A DNA stretch of 64,000 nt, taken from Cytospora piceicola (taxonomy: Eukaryota > Ascomycota > Sordariomycetes > Diaporthales > Cytosporaceae). A model generated the notes under the pieces. It did not search any database. It was given only the letters and a program-made list of their open reading frames with translations, and was not told where the DNA came from. The stretch is taken from positions 1 through 64,000 of the forward strand of contig JALQBC010000041.1 in assembly GCA_023375675.1 (NCBI GenBank), read 5' to 3'. Made by a program: the position numbers and the translations under genes. Shown here in pieces: positions 35,486 through 47,321 of the stretch; position 1 is the first letter of the stretch, and every line of letters starts with the position of its first letter.

Positions 35486-38400
35486 CGACACACATGCAAC
35501 ACATACCACCACACCACACTACAGCCTCTTTGCATCCCTTGTCTGCCACTGTTTCTTGAAATACCTAGGTATCATCTTCCTCACCGGCTTAGCCATCTGA
35601 ACGTGCTGACGCGCGTCTTCTCTCCCCTCACATGATTCACATTCCAGCCTGCTTACAGCCAGGTCATGCATGCTAGCCCTGTCGTTCATATGCTCGGAGC
35701 AGCCTGTCATGACGGGAGGAAGTCAAAAAACGCGAGCAGGACGGCATGATCCGTACTGTTGCAACGGCCAGAGCATTGGTCCTCAGGTTCCATGCGCCGT
35801 TTGCCTGATTGTCATCGATTGTCGATCTTGTCGATCACGCGAGCTGGTATAGCCTCAACATCCTGTGGGAATTCGACATATAGGTACTGTATGAAGCCCA
35901 AAGTCGGGTTGCAACCCCAACATACATACACTTACGCCTCACTCTGCACCTATCTATACAGAGCCCAGTCCTTCTCTTCGCCGGACCGGGGTCTCGTATC
36001 TGGAATCGACCCAACAGACCTCCGTGATAAATTGGTACTCCAAATTAATATCCTGATCCTCACTGTACGACGTGAGCAATCACCTGCCTACAGGTCAATA
36101 CCGTGTTCACTCTCCAGTTGATACGAGGAGCAATCGGTCCTTCAAACAAGTCGGTAAGTCGGTGTTGATACTGCAGACTATCATCTGCTACCCTCCTTGT
36201 ATGGCCCCAGGTCAAGACGACGCAAGATCTGACTTCTGCCAAGGATCTCTTCGGGTGACCCCATCTCGACACACACAATCCCACCCTACATATCTACCCG
36301 TACAACTCGAGATCAGAATTTCCGTTATGGCCTGTGCCTTGCATCGTGCAGGCGGCAGGCCGATTGGCCTATCCAACGGCCTGAAACTATACTGTATTCA
36401 CTGGAAGTTTACCCCATGCCAGGCACATGGTGACTACCATGTAGCAGCCACGGGCAGGTATGACAGCAACCGAAAGAATGGACTTGGCCATGCCAATGGC
36501 GATATGACCCAGCTGACATCCACTAACTTGATCACAACCACCGACCGTCGACACGCTCCTAATTTCACATGGTGACTAGCTGATGATACCCAGCCGAGCT
36601 TTACATTTCCGGGTTCCGACGACCTGGATCAAACTCTGGCCCCCCACACATGCCGGTCTAGCACAAACATATGCATGCACACACCTAGCCTCTAGCCTCT
36701 CATCAGTACCCAACGAGACCCTCCACTTGCTGAAGCTAGAACGCAGGGAGCGGGTGTGCCAGGCACTCGTATTTTGTACATGTGGCATCCTCCAACCTCG
36801 AATAAGGGTCTGGATTCGAGAAGTAGCATCAACTGTTTACACGTCGATATTTCGCGTTGCTCTTGCTGTTCTGCCCTCGTAAAAACAAGAGGGCTCTGCT
36901 ATGGGAAGACCCTGAACATTACCGGTGCAAAGCTCACCTCTGACTGGCGAGCTGCCGCCTGATCCCCCTTCCCCCTCGGTCCTTATGGACGCAGATGCCC
37001 CTTGTTTGACATGGACAAGAGGCGTGCGGAGCACCAGTCATGCCATGCAATATCGCACCCGCACCCTTTTCCCAACCACTTGTCAGGCTTCAATATACTA
37101 TAATCCCCTAATTGTTACACAGTTCCGAATTTCCCTGGCCCGAGTACATGCGCCAAGCACAACCCAATCGTCGATATGTGAGCACTGAGTTACCTTCCAG
37201 TACGGATCAGTATGCACGGTCGCATCACTTCCGCATATTACTTTGGCAGGTAGTTGGCAGTACTCATCCTCTTCTTCACTCTGTTGCTACTATACACAAC
37301 ACTATTTAGCACCCCTCTTAAGTTGCCAAGCAGTCACTAACAACAACTCTGGCATTAGTCTGAAGCGTGCATTCCGTCTTCTTCATAATACACCAATCGA
37401 ACAAAGTCTACGGCGCTGGCCCCGCAAGTGCATCCCACAGGCCAGTCATCTGGCTCAGGTACTGCCCGTTTCTGCAGCTAGCATGAGAAGCAAAACTGCA
37501 CCATCACGCGGCAACCCGGCAGCCCGGCATCTATCGACCCCAAAGTTATGCATATCGCGGTTCAGTTTAGTGTTTTATTTGAAACAGCCTGAAGACCCAG
37601 GGTTTCCCGGCATGCTGCTTGGTTCTCAAGTACAAGCTCCCTTTCACTTTGCCATGTTGGCACTCTTCCGCCCCCCTCAGTTCGCATACCAATCTGGAAA
37701 GCTGCCGCCTGCCGGGTTGACATCCGGCGGGAGTAGGCTAGACCGGCCTGCTGTATCACGGCTGTGAGACGCAGTGCCGCCGTGGGACCTCAAGCCCACG
37801 AGGGTCTGATGCGACCTGCTGTGTTGCAACGGGGGCTTGCTATGCCGCGACGATGTCTCGTCCCGAGACCAGTCACCATCACACGATGTGTTTTTATGTG
37901 CATCTAAGACAATCGGCCGTATCTAAGACACTCACATCTCGATATTTGCGCCGTGTCTCAAATCTATCCGAGTGAATTGGTGGTTTTATTCTTGGATCTG
38001 GGGAAAGCCGCCTTGGCAGCCAGTCGAGGGAGGACCAGCCTATTACCGGAGACCTGGACCAATTCCCAAAGCTTGGATATCAAAAAGGCCTCATAATCTA
38101 AGGGATGATCTGTGGAAGCCTTGATCCTTCCCTGCTGCCTGCATGTAGCTTACTCTACAAGACGCGGGTGGCTGTAGCCGGTGTGATGAAACGCACCAAG
38201 CCGAGCAGCATCCATCACACCCTACTGCAATAACAAGGTATGAGACACAGCTTCAAGTCACGGCTTTGCTGGGCTACCGAAAATATCAGCGCCTTACCCG
38301 TTCCACCTTCTCAATATCCGGCCGGCGGGACACCACCTATACAGATGGCTGGAGGGAACGAGCTGTCAATTGTATTACTGTCATGGGAAATATACACACT

Positions 38401-39950
38401 GTTATATCATCTGTCGGCTTTCATTTGCAATGTGACTTCTTGCAATATCTGCATGCATTCGATGTCTTTAATATCCAGGGGTCACATACACTATTCGGAT
38501 ATCTGGCAACTCGTACTAATGGGCCGACCAATTGTCAAGTTCGACATCGACTCCGACTAACTGCCTGATTCGGCACCACCCTGCGTCGGGCCGGTCTCGC
38601 TCTGGAACGCTTGTACTTGGATTAGACCTCCCGAACATACTACAACTTCGGCTCGTTTCTATCGTGCCGTGTTGTATGTTTCTCTTATATTCATTGTCTC
38701 GAACGTGACACTCACCGCTTGTTTTTGTTTTTCCCGCCGCGCCCATCTTACAGCACCCTTCGTTGTGCTGATATGGAACAACTTCCCGCCCTGTTGAGCT
38801 GGATGGGATCGCTGAAGTGGCTTGGGGTTTAAAGTGTCCGATGCGCCTCCCATGCACATTTGCGTCCTCCTCAAGGAGCCACTGTGGGCCGCCTGCATTA
38901 GCCCTGCATGCCGCATCATGTTGCTGCTCACCGGGGCCCCTGATCTGCAAGCCCGTCGAGGGGTGTCACCTGTGCACAGGGGGACGGACGGGAGAGATGG
39001 AAGCTCTCTTCGTGTACAAGACTGACTAATAACTAACCAGTATGGTCAGCCCCGCCCCCACTCCCTCTACAGAGAGCATCGGCAGGGTTGTGGGATGTTG
39101 TGTATGCGGTACTTGGGTCCAAGTAAAACCCCTAGTGTGGGGTATGGTGCCTTTGTCCAGTCTAGCCAGTGTGTGTGTGTACTGTCCGCTGGGTCATGAG
39201 ATGATGATGTTGGTGGCGGTGGCGGGTCCAGATCGGAGGATTTCCTCGTGGCGCCTTGTCCAGGAACGCGCGGTATGTCATGGCATGGGACTTCGCGTCC
39301 ACGGGTGTGGATGTTCTGAGATCATGATCTGGCGATTGAGGCGGGCTGTGGCTGGGCTGCGAGGGCTGTGTGAGACGGGGAATATATTTTCTTTTGGGGG
39401 GGGGGGGGCTGCCTTCTTGCTACTTGATGCTGACCCGGGAGCATCTCCGGCATACTGTAACTTGGATGTTGTGGCTGACACGATGGAGTTCTTCCGTGAT
39501 ACAGCTACTGGGTTCATGGGTTTGGGCTCGGGATGCGCCCTTGTACTATTGGCAATGCATTTGCAAGGCAGCTTGAATTAATTATCCCCTGGTATACCCG
39601 ACACGCCTCGTCCGGATCAGTGGTCGCTGTAGCGTCTCAGCCCACCCCGGCGGTTCCTTTTCGATATCTCTCTCTATTATGCAGGTGCCTAATCTCCGTA
39701 CCGCGGCGATGGTGATAGACTTCCTCTCCCCAACCGGAGCCATGAGCCGTGGCAGCACAAGATCGCCCGAAGGAATCCAGTGTGTGCTTTCTGAGATGAC
39801 ACTGTCCTTTCCAGCCGTCTCATTGAATCCCGAGTGTTCGATGATCCGGTCCATAATTACTAAACCAATGCTTCTCTCCTCCCCTCCCCTCTCCACGTAT
39901 GCTGGAGCGTCGCAGCTTCAGGCCGGCCTTCGTGGGAGCGCTGGTGTCCG

Positions 39951-40145
39951 ATGCTGGCCCCTCCCGGGACCCGGTCATATGGAGCCGGTCATATGTTCTT
40001 GTTTCTCCCCTACCTGAAGCAGTTGAACTTTCCGAGGGAGAACCTCCAGGGCCCCCGCCTGACGCCGTGTCGGTCGGCGGTGACGTTGGTGCCGAAGTGG
40101 CGGCCGCCGAAGCCTTTGGACCAGAAGAAGGGCATTTTCGTGTGA
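39951..40145 (+). CDS. Short open frame or last exon with coding-like codon bias, unknown
   Basis: A 64-codon frame, terminating at 40143-40145. From 39999 to the stop about 45 of 50 codons end in G or C, as in the real genes of this window, and the residues (FLFLPYLKQLNFPRENLQGP, then VPKWRPPKPLDQKKGIFV) are not low complexity. It may be a small gene, the last exon of a spliced gene whose upstream part I cannot place, or a decayed fragment. Just before it CCGGTCATATG occurs twice, 15 bases apart. I recognise no family. Confidence 0.25.
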   Translation: MLAPPGTRSYGAGHMFLFLPYLKQLNFPRENLQGPRLTPCRSAVTLVPKWRPPKPLDQKKGIFV

Positions 40146-42163
40146 TGTCGACTGGTTTGAGAAAGCGGGCTGGATTAGATTGCTGCTGTCTCTCGTGGGG
40201 GAGTTCTTGACTGGGAACTGCGAGGGGAGGTCAGTGTGTTTCGGTCGAGGATGGGTGCTTGGGACTTTGGGGGAGGGCGCCTACCTGGAATGTTGGTTGC
40301 TTGTGTGGAAACTATGTATCGTGTTGGTATCGTGTTGGCCGTAAGAATGGCGGGAATAATTAGGAAGAGGTGTAGGTGTGTGTAGTGAGGATAACTTGTA
40401 GGGATATATGAGGTCGGAAAGCTGAGACTGGATACTGGAACCTGTTCGGAGTGGTACTGATGATCTCGGCGCTGCGTCATCGTGCTTCGCGACGGTGACT
40501 GGCTTGGCTTGGCTTGGCAAGCGCTGTGGGCGGGCGCCAAGGTTAATCGTCCGGGTCAGCCTGGGGGAAGCGTTGATCAACGTTGAGGACCACATTTTGC
40601 ATACCTAGGTACCTAAGTAGGTATCCTAAAACGACATCAAATATGGCAGATCCTGTGGGGGTTCTAGACCATTTGACAGCATTGAAGCTCGTGGACGCTG
40701 TTGTCCTGCCCTCGTAAGCTTCATGTCTCCAGTGCTGGCCGATTGACCGATAAACATTAAACAGGCCAACCCCTCCCAAGAGCCTCTTACATCTAAACAA
40801 GAGGGAATTATTCCATCACAGTCCTGGATTTTGTCTGAGTCTTTGCGGAACACTTTGGATGCCGCCCAGGGCAGGCATTCCATACCGTCTTTCTCTGCTA
40901 TGAGAAGAGGTCGAAACTGTGTCCTGCAGTGGTGTGGCTCGGGGCTTGTCGCCAGGCCAAACACGACGAAGGCATCAATGCACTCTGAGACCAGGGGTAA
41001 TCAGGAGGAGGTGCGCAGAGGTTCACCATTTTACAGAGATATATTGGAGGATGATTAGGGCTGGTCTATACGTGATAGCTGGGCTCGGTAAACTCACTTT
41101 GTATCCATGACAAGGTGGATGCCCATCACTACCTAGGTATTTACCATACCGTTCCCACGCTTCCTGTCAAAAAGGTAGCAGGCATGGTTTCTGCCTTCAA
41201 ATTGGTCCAGGCATACCTAGGTAGTCTTCCGGGCTATAAAATAGTTTCGGCAAAAACTCAGCTAAGCTTTGTATTAAGACGATTTAATTTCAGGACTTTC
41301 AACCATTCCAGACAAGTAAACTAAGTACGAAGGTTCTAGGTACCGTATCTTCCAAGGTTCCCTCCAAGGTGCTTTTCCTCCTAGGTGCCTTGTCTCTTCT
41401 GGGGGCGGCTGAGATATTACCTGGCTACCTACCTCCGTAACAGAGTGCCCTTATCAAATAAAAGAATCTAAAACGGCTAATCTGTAGCCCGAAGTAATCT
41501 ATAGGCTTTGATGGAAGATACTATTTTTAAAGGGAAAGGTATCTCGGGAAAGAGATTACTAACAATATCAAAATCTTATCCTTTCGAAATGATTTCCGTT
41601 TGCTGAAATAATGTGTAGCTGATTTCTGGTAGAAACCATTTGGAGTCGTCTGCGGTATAGTAGCTCTCTGTACCTACTTAGGTATTCAAAGCCTGGTCCG
41701 ACTTTGAAAATAGACCTAATTAGCGGAGCAGCTACCTGAGATACTTCAGTACCTAGGTAGCTTTATTCCCTCTGCTTCACCTTGTCACCGTCGGACCTGT
41801 GTCACCGAGAAAGGAACACAAAGTGCACAGGCCACGAAACCTCAGGGTGTGAGTAACCTTTTATCAGTGACGAGGTCCCTCCAGGCCGCCTTCCAGGCCT
41901 TCCTTCCACTGGGTCTCGCAGCTTCCTCCCATCTACCTAGATATACAATACCTACCTAGTACTTAAGTACTTAAGTAGGTATCTTACACCCTCGGCGCCT
42001 TTTCAACCCCACACTTTTCCATCAATCGATTCGAGCTTACCGTAACACACTTCCGAACTCTCGACACCACAAACTGCTCCTTAGCAAACAGTCTCTACAC
42101 GTCCAACCGCACTCCTCGATTTCAGAAGCCCGATCCTGCAAGTACGAACCGACAAGCATCAAA
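40146..42163. other. Intergenic upstream of the BTB-like gene
   Basis: About 2 kb with four palindrome copies (40602, 41130, 41214, 41750) and many partial TACCTA/CTAGGT strings up to about 41980. The 150 bases before 42164 are C/A/T-rich leader-like sequence. No gene is supported. Confidence 0.5.
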
Positions 42164-43299
42164 ATGTCTACCGGTACCAAGAAAGACGGAGGCGGTGCCG
42201 TGGCACCGGACAAGCAGCAAAGTGACCTTCAGTACGCATCAGACCTTGCATATAACACCACGCGCTCTCTTTGGGGGTGTCTAACTGTGAATAGGATGCT
42301 GTGGTCAGACAAACCCTCCGACAGCGTTGTGATCTACAGAAGCAAGAGGTGGGCTACCCACAAGGTCCTTCTTGCTTCGAAATCCGGATGGTTCCGCAAG
42401 AAACTGCTCGAGGACGTAAGTATTTTGCTGTGAGACTCCCTTCATTAGGAGTTTATGTACTGATCAGGTCTCTATAGCCTCAGTACGACGCGACGGGCAA
42501 GCGGATGATTGAGGTGGCCGAGCACTCTCCAGGCAGCCCTCACAGCGTTATCGAGTTCATCTACGGCACTGGCCATCTCAATAAGCTGGAGAATCAGGAG
42601 CCCTCGAATCAGAAGTCAGTGCAATTTATCACGGTCTGCGTTCACGCCTACCGCGCTGGCTTAGAATTTGACCATTGTGACATGGCGGGATACGCGGTGG
42701 ACTGCCTGGAAAAGACACTAAGCACTCAGCTTAAAGAAATATGCGTGTTCCCCTTCCACCGTGCGAAGGAAGCATTCGATCCATGCAAGGCCTGTGGCCT
42801 CTGGCACGGCATAAGGAATGCCGACCAAATCAAAAAATACGGAGAAGACCGTGATCTGCCCTACAGGATGCTCGTCGACTTCGTCGTGGCCGGGCGCGAG
42901 GTCATCCTCCGCGATCAGTTCTTTCAAGGATACACGAAGAATGACGACTTCTCTGCCGAATTCTTGAAGCAAGTGACTCGGACGCAGTACCAGGGTAGAT
43001 ATCAGACGGAGTGGATGGAGTCGGCTGCGGTGAAGCCCGAGACTCTCCCCAACAGGCTGGTCAAGTGTGCCGTCTGCGGGCTGAACGTGAACCTGAAGGG
43101 CGGCGAGCCGGCGCACTACAGCCCTTTGCTGCCAGAGCCCCTCATGTCTGTGTACACCAAGGTGTGCTGCAGCGATTGCGCCGCGGATCCGAAGAACCAG
43201 GATGTGGATGGCAGAATTTCCTGGAGCGTCTTCAAGCAAACCGAGGACAACGATTACTGGGACGGAGATGCGTTGGTCTTTGGAACGTCTCGAGATTAG
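42164..43299 (+). CDS. BTB/POZ-like protein with C-terminal cysteine pairs
   Basis: Best model is join(42164..42231, 42295..42415, 42478..43299), 336 residues. Intron 1 (63 bases, GTACGC...AATAG with a CTAAC branch point) is a multiple of three and stop-free, so an unspliced form of 357 residues is also possible. Intron 2 (GTAAGT...CTATAG) is clear. The segment SDSVVIYRSKRWATHKVLLASKSGWFRKKL matches the start of a BTB fold (internalised ligand strand, then the HK..L..SxxF helix), followed by IEFIYGTGHL and a VHAYRAGLEFD helix. Fungal BTB proteins of this kind often lack other known domains. The C-terminal third has CAVCG near residue 263 and CCSDC about 46 residues later, a spacing that could bind zinc. 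A protein-interaction or Cullin3-adaptor role is inferred from the fold only. Confidence 0.82.
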
Positions 43300-44457
43300 T
43301 TGAGTTTCTTCGGGATCCGTTGAGGCGAGAGGTCAGGTACTGCTATTACTCAAATGGCCTTGAATCAGCTATGATAGAGGACAAGACATCGGAATGAAAG
43401 CCTATTCTATTCCACAAATGTCTCTTTCTCAGGTCAGTAATATGAGCTATGCCCCAAGAGGTCTCGCTTCAACTAGCGACATAGTGTTTGTCAGATGTGA
43501 ATTGTGCCTAACCCCCACCACTACCTATCTCGAGGGTATCTTGTCCCCAGCCTGAATATCGGCGACCGTCTGGTGTGGAAATCTGTGATGATCATTACCT
43601 TTACACCCCTTCCAATTGCCGACCGTAGTCCCCCGATTGGCCAGAAGGAACTGTCCCGCGGAGGACGCTACCTACCAAGATAATATGCGCGACAGGACGC
43701 TATCTACCAAGATAATATGCGCGATGGGCCGCTGTATGAAATGTGACGGTGCGGGTTGACCAGTCTATTTGCTCCAGGGACAACTTCTGTTGTAATATAC
43801 AGCTCGGCCGTTAATGCAAAATAGAACTAGCTCCACCTGCAGGTTTTACCTTCTATACATATAGGACACTCTGACGACTTCTGCCGATGCGTCGACGACG
43901 TCCGCGGTTGCAATTGAGACCTCCTTGGCCACCACTATTCTCTCGAGAGGAATGCCGAGGCAAGTGCTTCAGATCCAGACAGTAGGAGAGACTTGTTGTG
44001 ATGTAGCCGTGGTGACTACCAAGGATGTTGTTTGGAAACTACGGGGGACCATACGGATCTCTTCTATGGCAAATTGTACTCTTTGGGACATCCTGTGCCC
44101 CATGCGAGTGAGTGTAAGAATACCACTCCAGGCTCTCGACCATCTTTGCTCTGCACAATGCTCCATCAAAACATTCATTGCTTTTGTTGGAAATTTGCGA
44201 ACTAAACCCGCCGAGTTTGTCCTTGTCACATGTAAAAAGGAGTCAGCGAACTTGATTGGTTATTGTCTCCGAAAACGTACGGATGCTACCAAACATGAAG
44301 ACCTTGTTTGAGCATCTGAAAAGCTGTATTGGTTCCTTGCGCAAGAACCGCTTCGATCATCCCTTTAGTCTTACAGCCCCAGGAAGCCATGCCGTCGGAC
44401 CCCCAATGCTTTTGCAAGAGCACACTTCCTGCAGAACTCCGGCCCCATCATCCGAAC
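43300..44457. other. Intergenic between convergent BTB-like and helicase genes
   Basis: About 1.15 kb, probably including 3' UTRs of both converging genes. It holds the 32-bp duplication annotated separately. A plus-strand frame at 43925-44311 (128 codons) lacks domains and coding bias. Confidence 0.5.
43662..43725. repeat. 32-bp tandem direct duplication
   Basis: Two adjacent 32-base copies (43662-43693 and 43694-43725), each beginning AGGACGCTA and containing CTACCAAGATAATATGCGCGA. They differ at two positions, both C in the first copy and T in the second. Confidence 0.9.
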
Positions 44458-47321
44458 TTACCATCCACTTGAGGACTGACCGACCGCCTGCCATCTGTTT
44501 GAATCCAGAGAGAGTTGCTGCATTCCCGTCTCCAACGAAACAGCTGGGTCCCGACGCGACTCGGAAGTCTGTGCAGAGGACTTTGCAGTATGAGCCGCAG
44601 CGGCAGGGACACCACCGGGTCTGGCTGGGCAGAGAGGGGCCGGGTCGAATACGTACTCGCCGGCTTCTTCGCAAAGCGACAATACCTTGGCGAGGGGCCC
44701 GGAGGAGGGACCGCTGCCGATTCGCAGGCTCGCGGCCATGTCCGCATGCATAAGGATGATCTCAGCTTGTCTCGCCCGCGTCAGCGAAACGCAGAGTCGG
44801 TTAGGGTCCTCGAGATGCTCTGTGGCCCTGATGCAGTAAACTTGTTAGCAAATCCTACCACGGTCTGCAGTTGAAGCATATGCATATATAGGTTGCTTCT
44901 TACCGGCACCTGACTAGGTCTAGGATCACAAAATCCGCTTCATGGCCCTGAGCTGTACCAACCGTCCGGGGTTCCACGATGCGCTTCTCGAGGTCGGGAG
45001 ACTTCTTCTTCAATTCCTTGATTGCCTTGCGATACTCCAGGAATGATTGCTTGTAAGGCGACATGATGAGTATGGAGCCGGCGTCTTTCCCGTTGGTGTG
45101 CAGGAATTGCGGATCTCGTAGAAGCTTGGTGACCAGGTCCATGGTCCACTGCTGGTGCTTGGGGTGGTACCAGCTCTTCTGAACTTCCACGGGAGGCTCA
45201 ATACCCTTGAGAACGACAATCAAGCGTGACACGTTTGGGCCAGTGTTGCTTTTCAGGGGCATGATGTAGTTTTGCCGCAAATGAAGGGTGCTTGGAGGGA
45301 GCTTGTCTGGATCATGTGCTGAGACCATTTTGCCGCTGTAAAAGAGCTTCGATCCCAGCATCTGAAGATTTCCATAGGCCCGATGGTTAATGAGGAGAGA
45401 AGGCATGTCCGGGTTCGCTACATGGGCCCTCTCCATCATTGAAACACGGAGCTGGTGGACAAACTTATTGATGGCAGGCTTCTTTCCATGACTGCCGACC
45501 CAGGGCTTAGTCTGTCTGTGGTCGCCAGTAAACAGCCAGGCTGCAGGATGGAAATTTGCAATAGCAATCAAGGTAGACAACTCGCGAGCGTGTGGTGCTT
45601 CGTCATAGATGACAAGACTGGGCCTGAAGCAGGACCCTAGGTCCTTGGAGAACTTGCTGGCTGAGACTGGTGTCGTGACGACTACGTCTGCTGCTTCTAG
45701 CACGTCCCGATAAACCTGTTCGATATAACTTTCGAACGCGTTGCCACAATCCCGGGTGCTGTTGCTTGCGACAATTGCTCGAAGATTGGCGTACTTGGTC
45801 GTCTTGTGCCTCTCATACCAGGATCTGGCGGCTTGGTCTAGTGTTGGAGCTACGCAATCCTCCAGGGGCGTTTCAGCCCTTTGAAAGGCATTTGAGAATT
45901 TGTAGATCTCGACTTTCTCAGTCTTGTCCTTGTCTTCCTCATAACGGCTGAGCGGGCCGTCGGATTTTCCCTGGTTCTTGCTCCCGTCGTCGTGAAGATT
46001 GCATAGAAGTTCTTCCCTCTCTGCGGCGAGTCTACCACGACGAATAGAAGTCTTCTCGTAGCTCCAACAGAACATTCTAATGACGAGCCTCGGAACTTCG
46101 GATCCGTCCGATTCATTGCGTGTCAGACCCAGCTCGCCGCACAGCTGGTGCATCTTGTTCGCAATGTCCGTCAGGGGCTTGTTTATGTCCAGAAGGAAGA
46201 GGACTTTGTTTCGAAAAGGCCTAAGGAACGATGCACCTGGGGAGACCACTTCGTCCTTCAATAGCAAGGCGGCTGCTACGGTGAGATTGAAATGGGTCTT
46301 GCTAAGTCACCACATTCGTTAGCGATAGCCACTCATGTTAGGTATACAAACTAGCATAATCATGGACAACACGTACCCAGCACCAGGCCCACCTGGCAAG
46401 ACGCAAATCCCTTGTGGGATCTTTTTCAGAAGGTCCTTGTAGGCATCTATCTGCTTCGAATCCAGGTTCTTGAACCTTTCCACAAGCTTGAGCGGCACGG
46501 CCCTGGGATTCTGAATGGGGTCCATCATATGTGGAAAATATCTGAAGAGAAATCTGTGATGCTCTGGATCGTTGAACGTCATAACGTATTCAAAGGCTTT
46601 GACTTGTTGGTACCATCCGGGTTTCTTGGATCCTCGGGCGCTCATCAGAGTGTAGAGAGCGCCCAGCTCGGCGTCTTTGGTCGAGGTCGACAGTCGGAGT
46701 TGGAAACTGACTTTCATGAAAGGGATAGAATGAGGCTGGGGCATCGACTTGCAGTCTTTGATACTCCCAGGTCCACGGAAGTATGGTTTGATGGATTTCA
46801 ATACCGTTTCTTCTTTATTCCCACAGTAAGGAATTTTCACTTCAAACACCAGGCAACGTTCCCAAAAGTCGTGCCGGACTTTCCAAGACGAACATGGGTT
46901 CTCTCTTCTTGTAGAATGGCACAAGCCATATCTTGGCAGATCCATTGCACAAGCCTCGTCTTCTTTTGGAAGCAATGCGTCATTGCTGCCGGGTTCAACG
47001 AAAAAAAGCATATCTGCTTCCCTACTGCCCTTGCGAAGGCAAATGATGGGCCAGGCTTTGAATTTGTAGTCGGCGCGATTGAATCTCCTGATCGTCAGGC
47101 TCTCATATTCGAACTCTGCCAGCGTACCGAGCCGGTGTATCTGGGCAAACTCTTCGACTTTTTTGAATGAGTAAACTGGAGGGATGGGAGTCACAGGTGG
47201 GAGCTTCTTTGGGCTTTCGTCGTCCTCAGATCCGTCACCCTCCCACGGGGTGAAACATTCCCACTGACCCTAGTAATTGTAAGTAATCAACCTGTTGTTT
47301 TCAGATTCAAAGACTTACCAT
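44458..47321 (-). CDS. UPF1-like superfamily 1 helicase (AAA_11/AAA_12 type)
   Basis: Model is complement(join(44458..44827, 44904..46301, 46377..47269, 47319..47321)), 887 residues. The first coding exon is only ATG, followed by a 49-base intron (GTAAGT...ACTAG); the other introns are 75 and 76 bases. Motifs in order: Walker A GGPGAGKTH (about 294-302, created by splicing), Walker B-like VIYDEAPHARE (about 529-539; DEAP instead of the usual DEAA/DECA), motif III WLFTGDHRQTKP, motif V VGTAQGHEADFVILDLVR (about 746-763) and motif VI NRLCVSLTRAR (about 774-784). This is the order of DNA2/NAM7/UPF1 RNA or DNA helicases. The first 280 residues have no domain I recognise and lack the UPF1 zinc-binding region, so it is not the NMD factor itself. 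The C-terminal 100 residues are low complexity. A nucleic-acid unwinding role is inferred. Confidence 0.88.

Larger units (their letters stand above)
33241..39950. other. Gene-poor stretch, 6.7 kb
   Basis: No frame here has a recognisable domain or coding-type bias. It contains four copies of TACCTAGGTA (33920, 34564, 35435, 35562), the tandem repeats annotated separately, and a 14-base poly-G run near 39397-39410. Longer frames such as 37243-37767 (+) and 38516-38950 (-) have mixed composition and overlap others. Non-coding RNAs cannot be excluded. Confidence 0.45.

Noticed and set aside
36072..36575. 167-codon plus-strand frame in the gene desert
   Set aside because: It has average non-coding composition, no domain and overlapping frames on the other strand.
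44371..44461. Possible extra helicase exon after a GTAAGT that overlaps the stop
   Set aside because: The implied intron would be only 33 bases, shorter than fungal introns normally are, so the stop at 44458 was kept.
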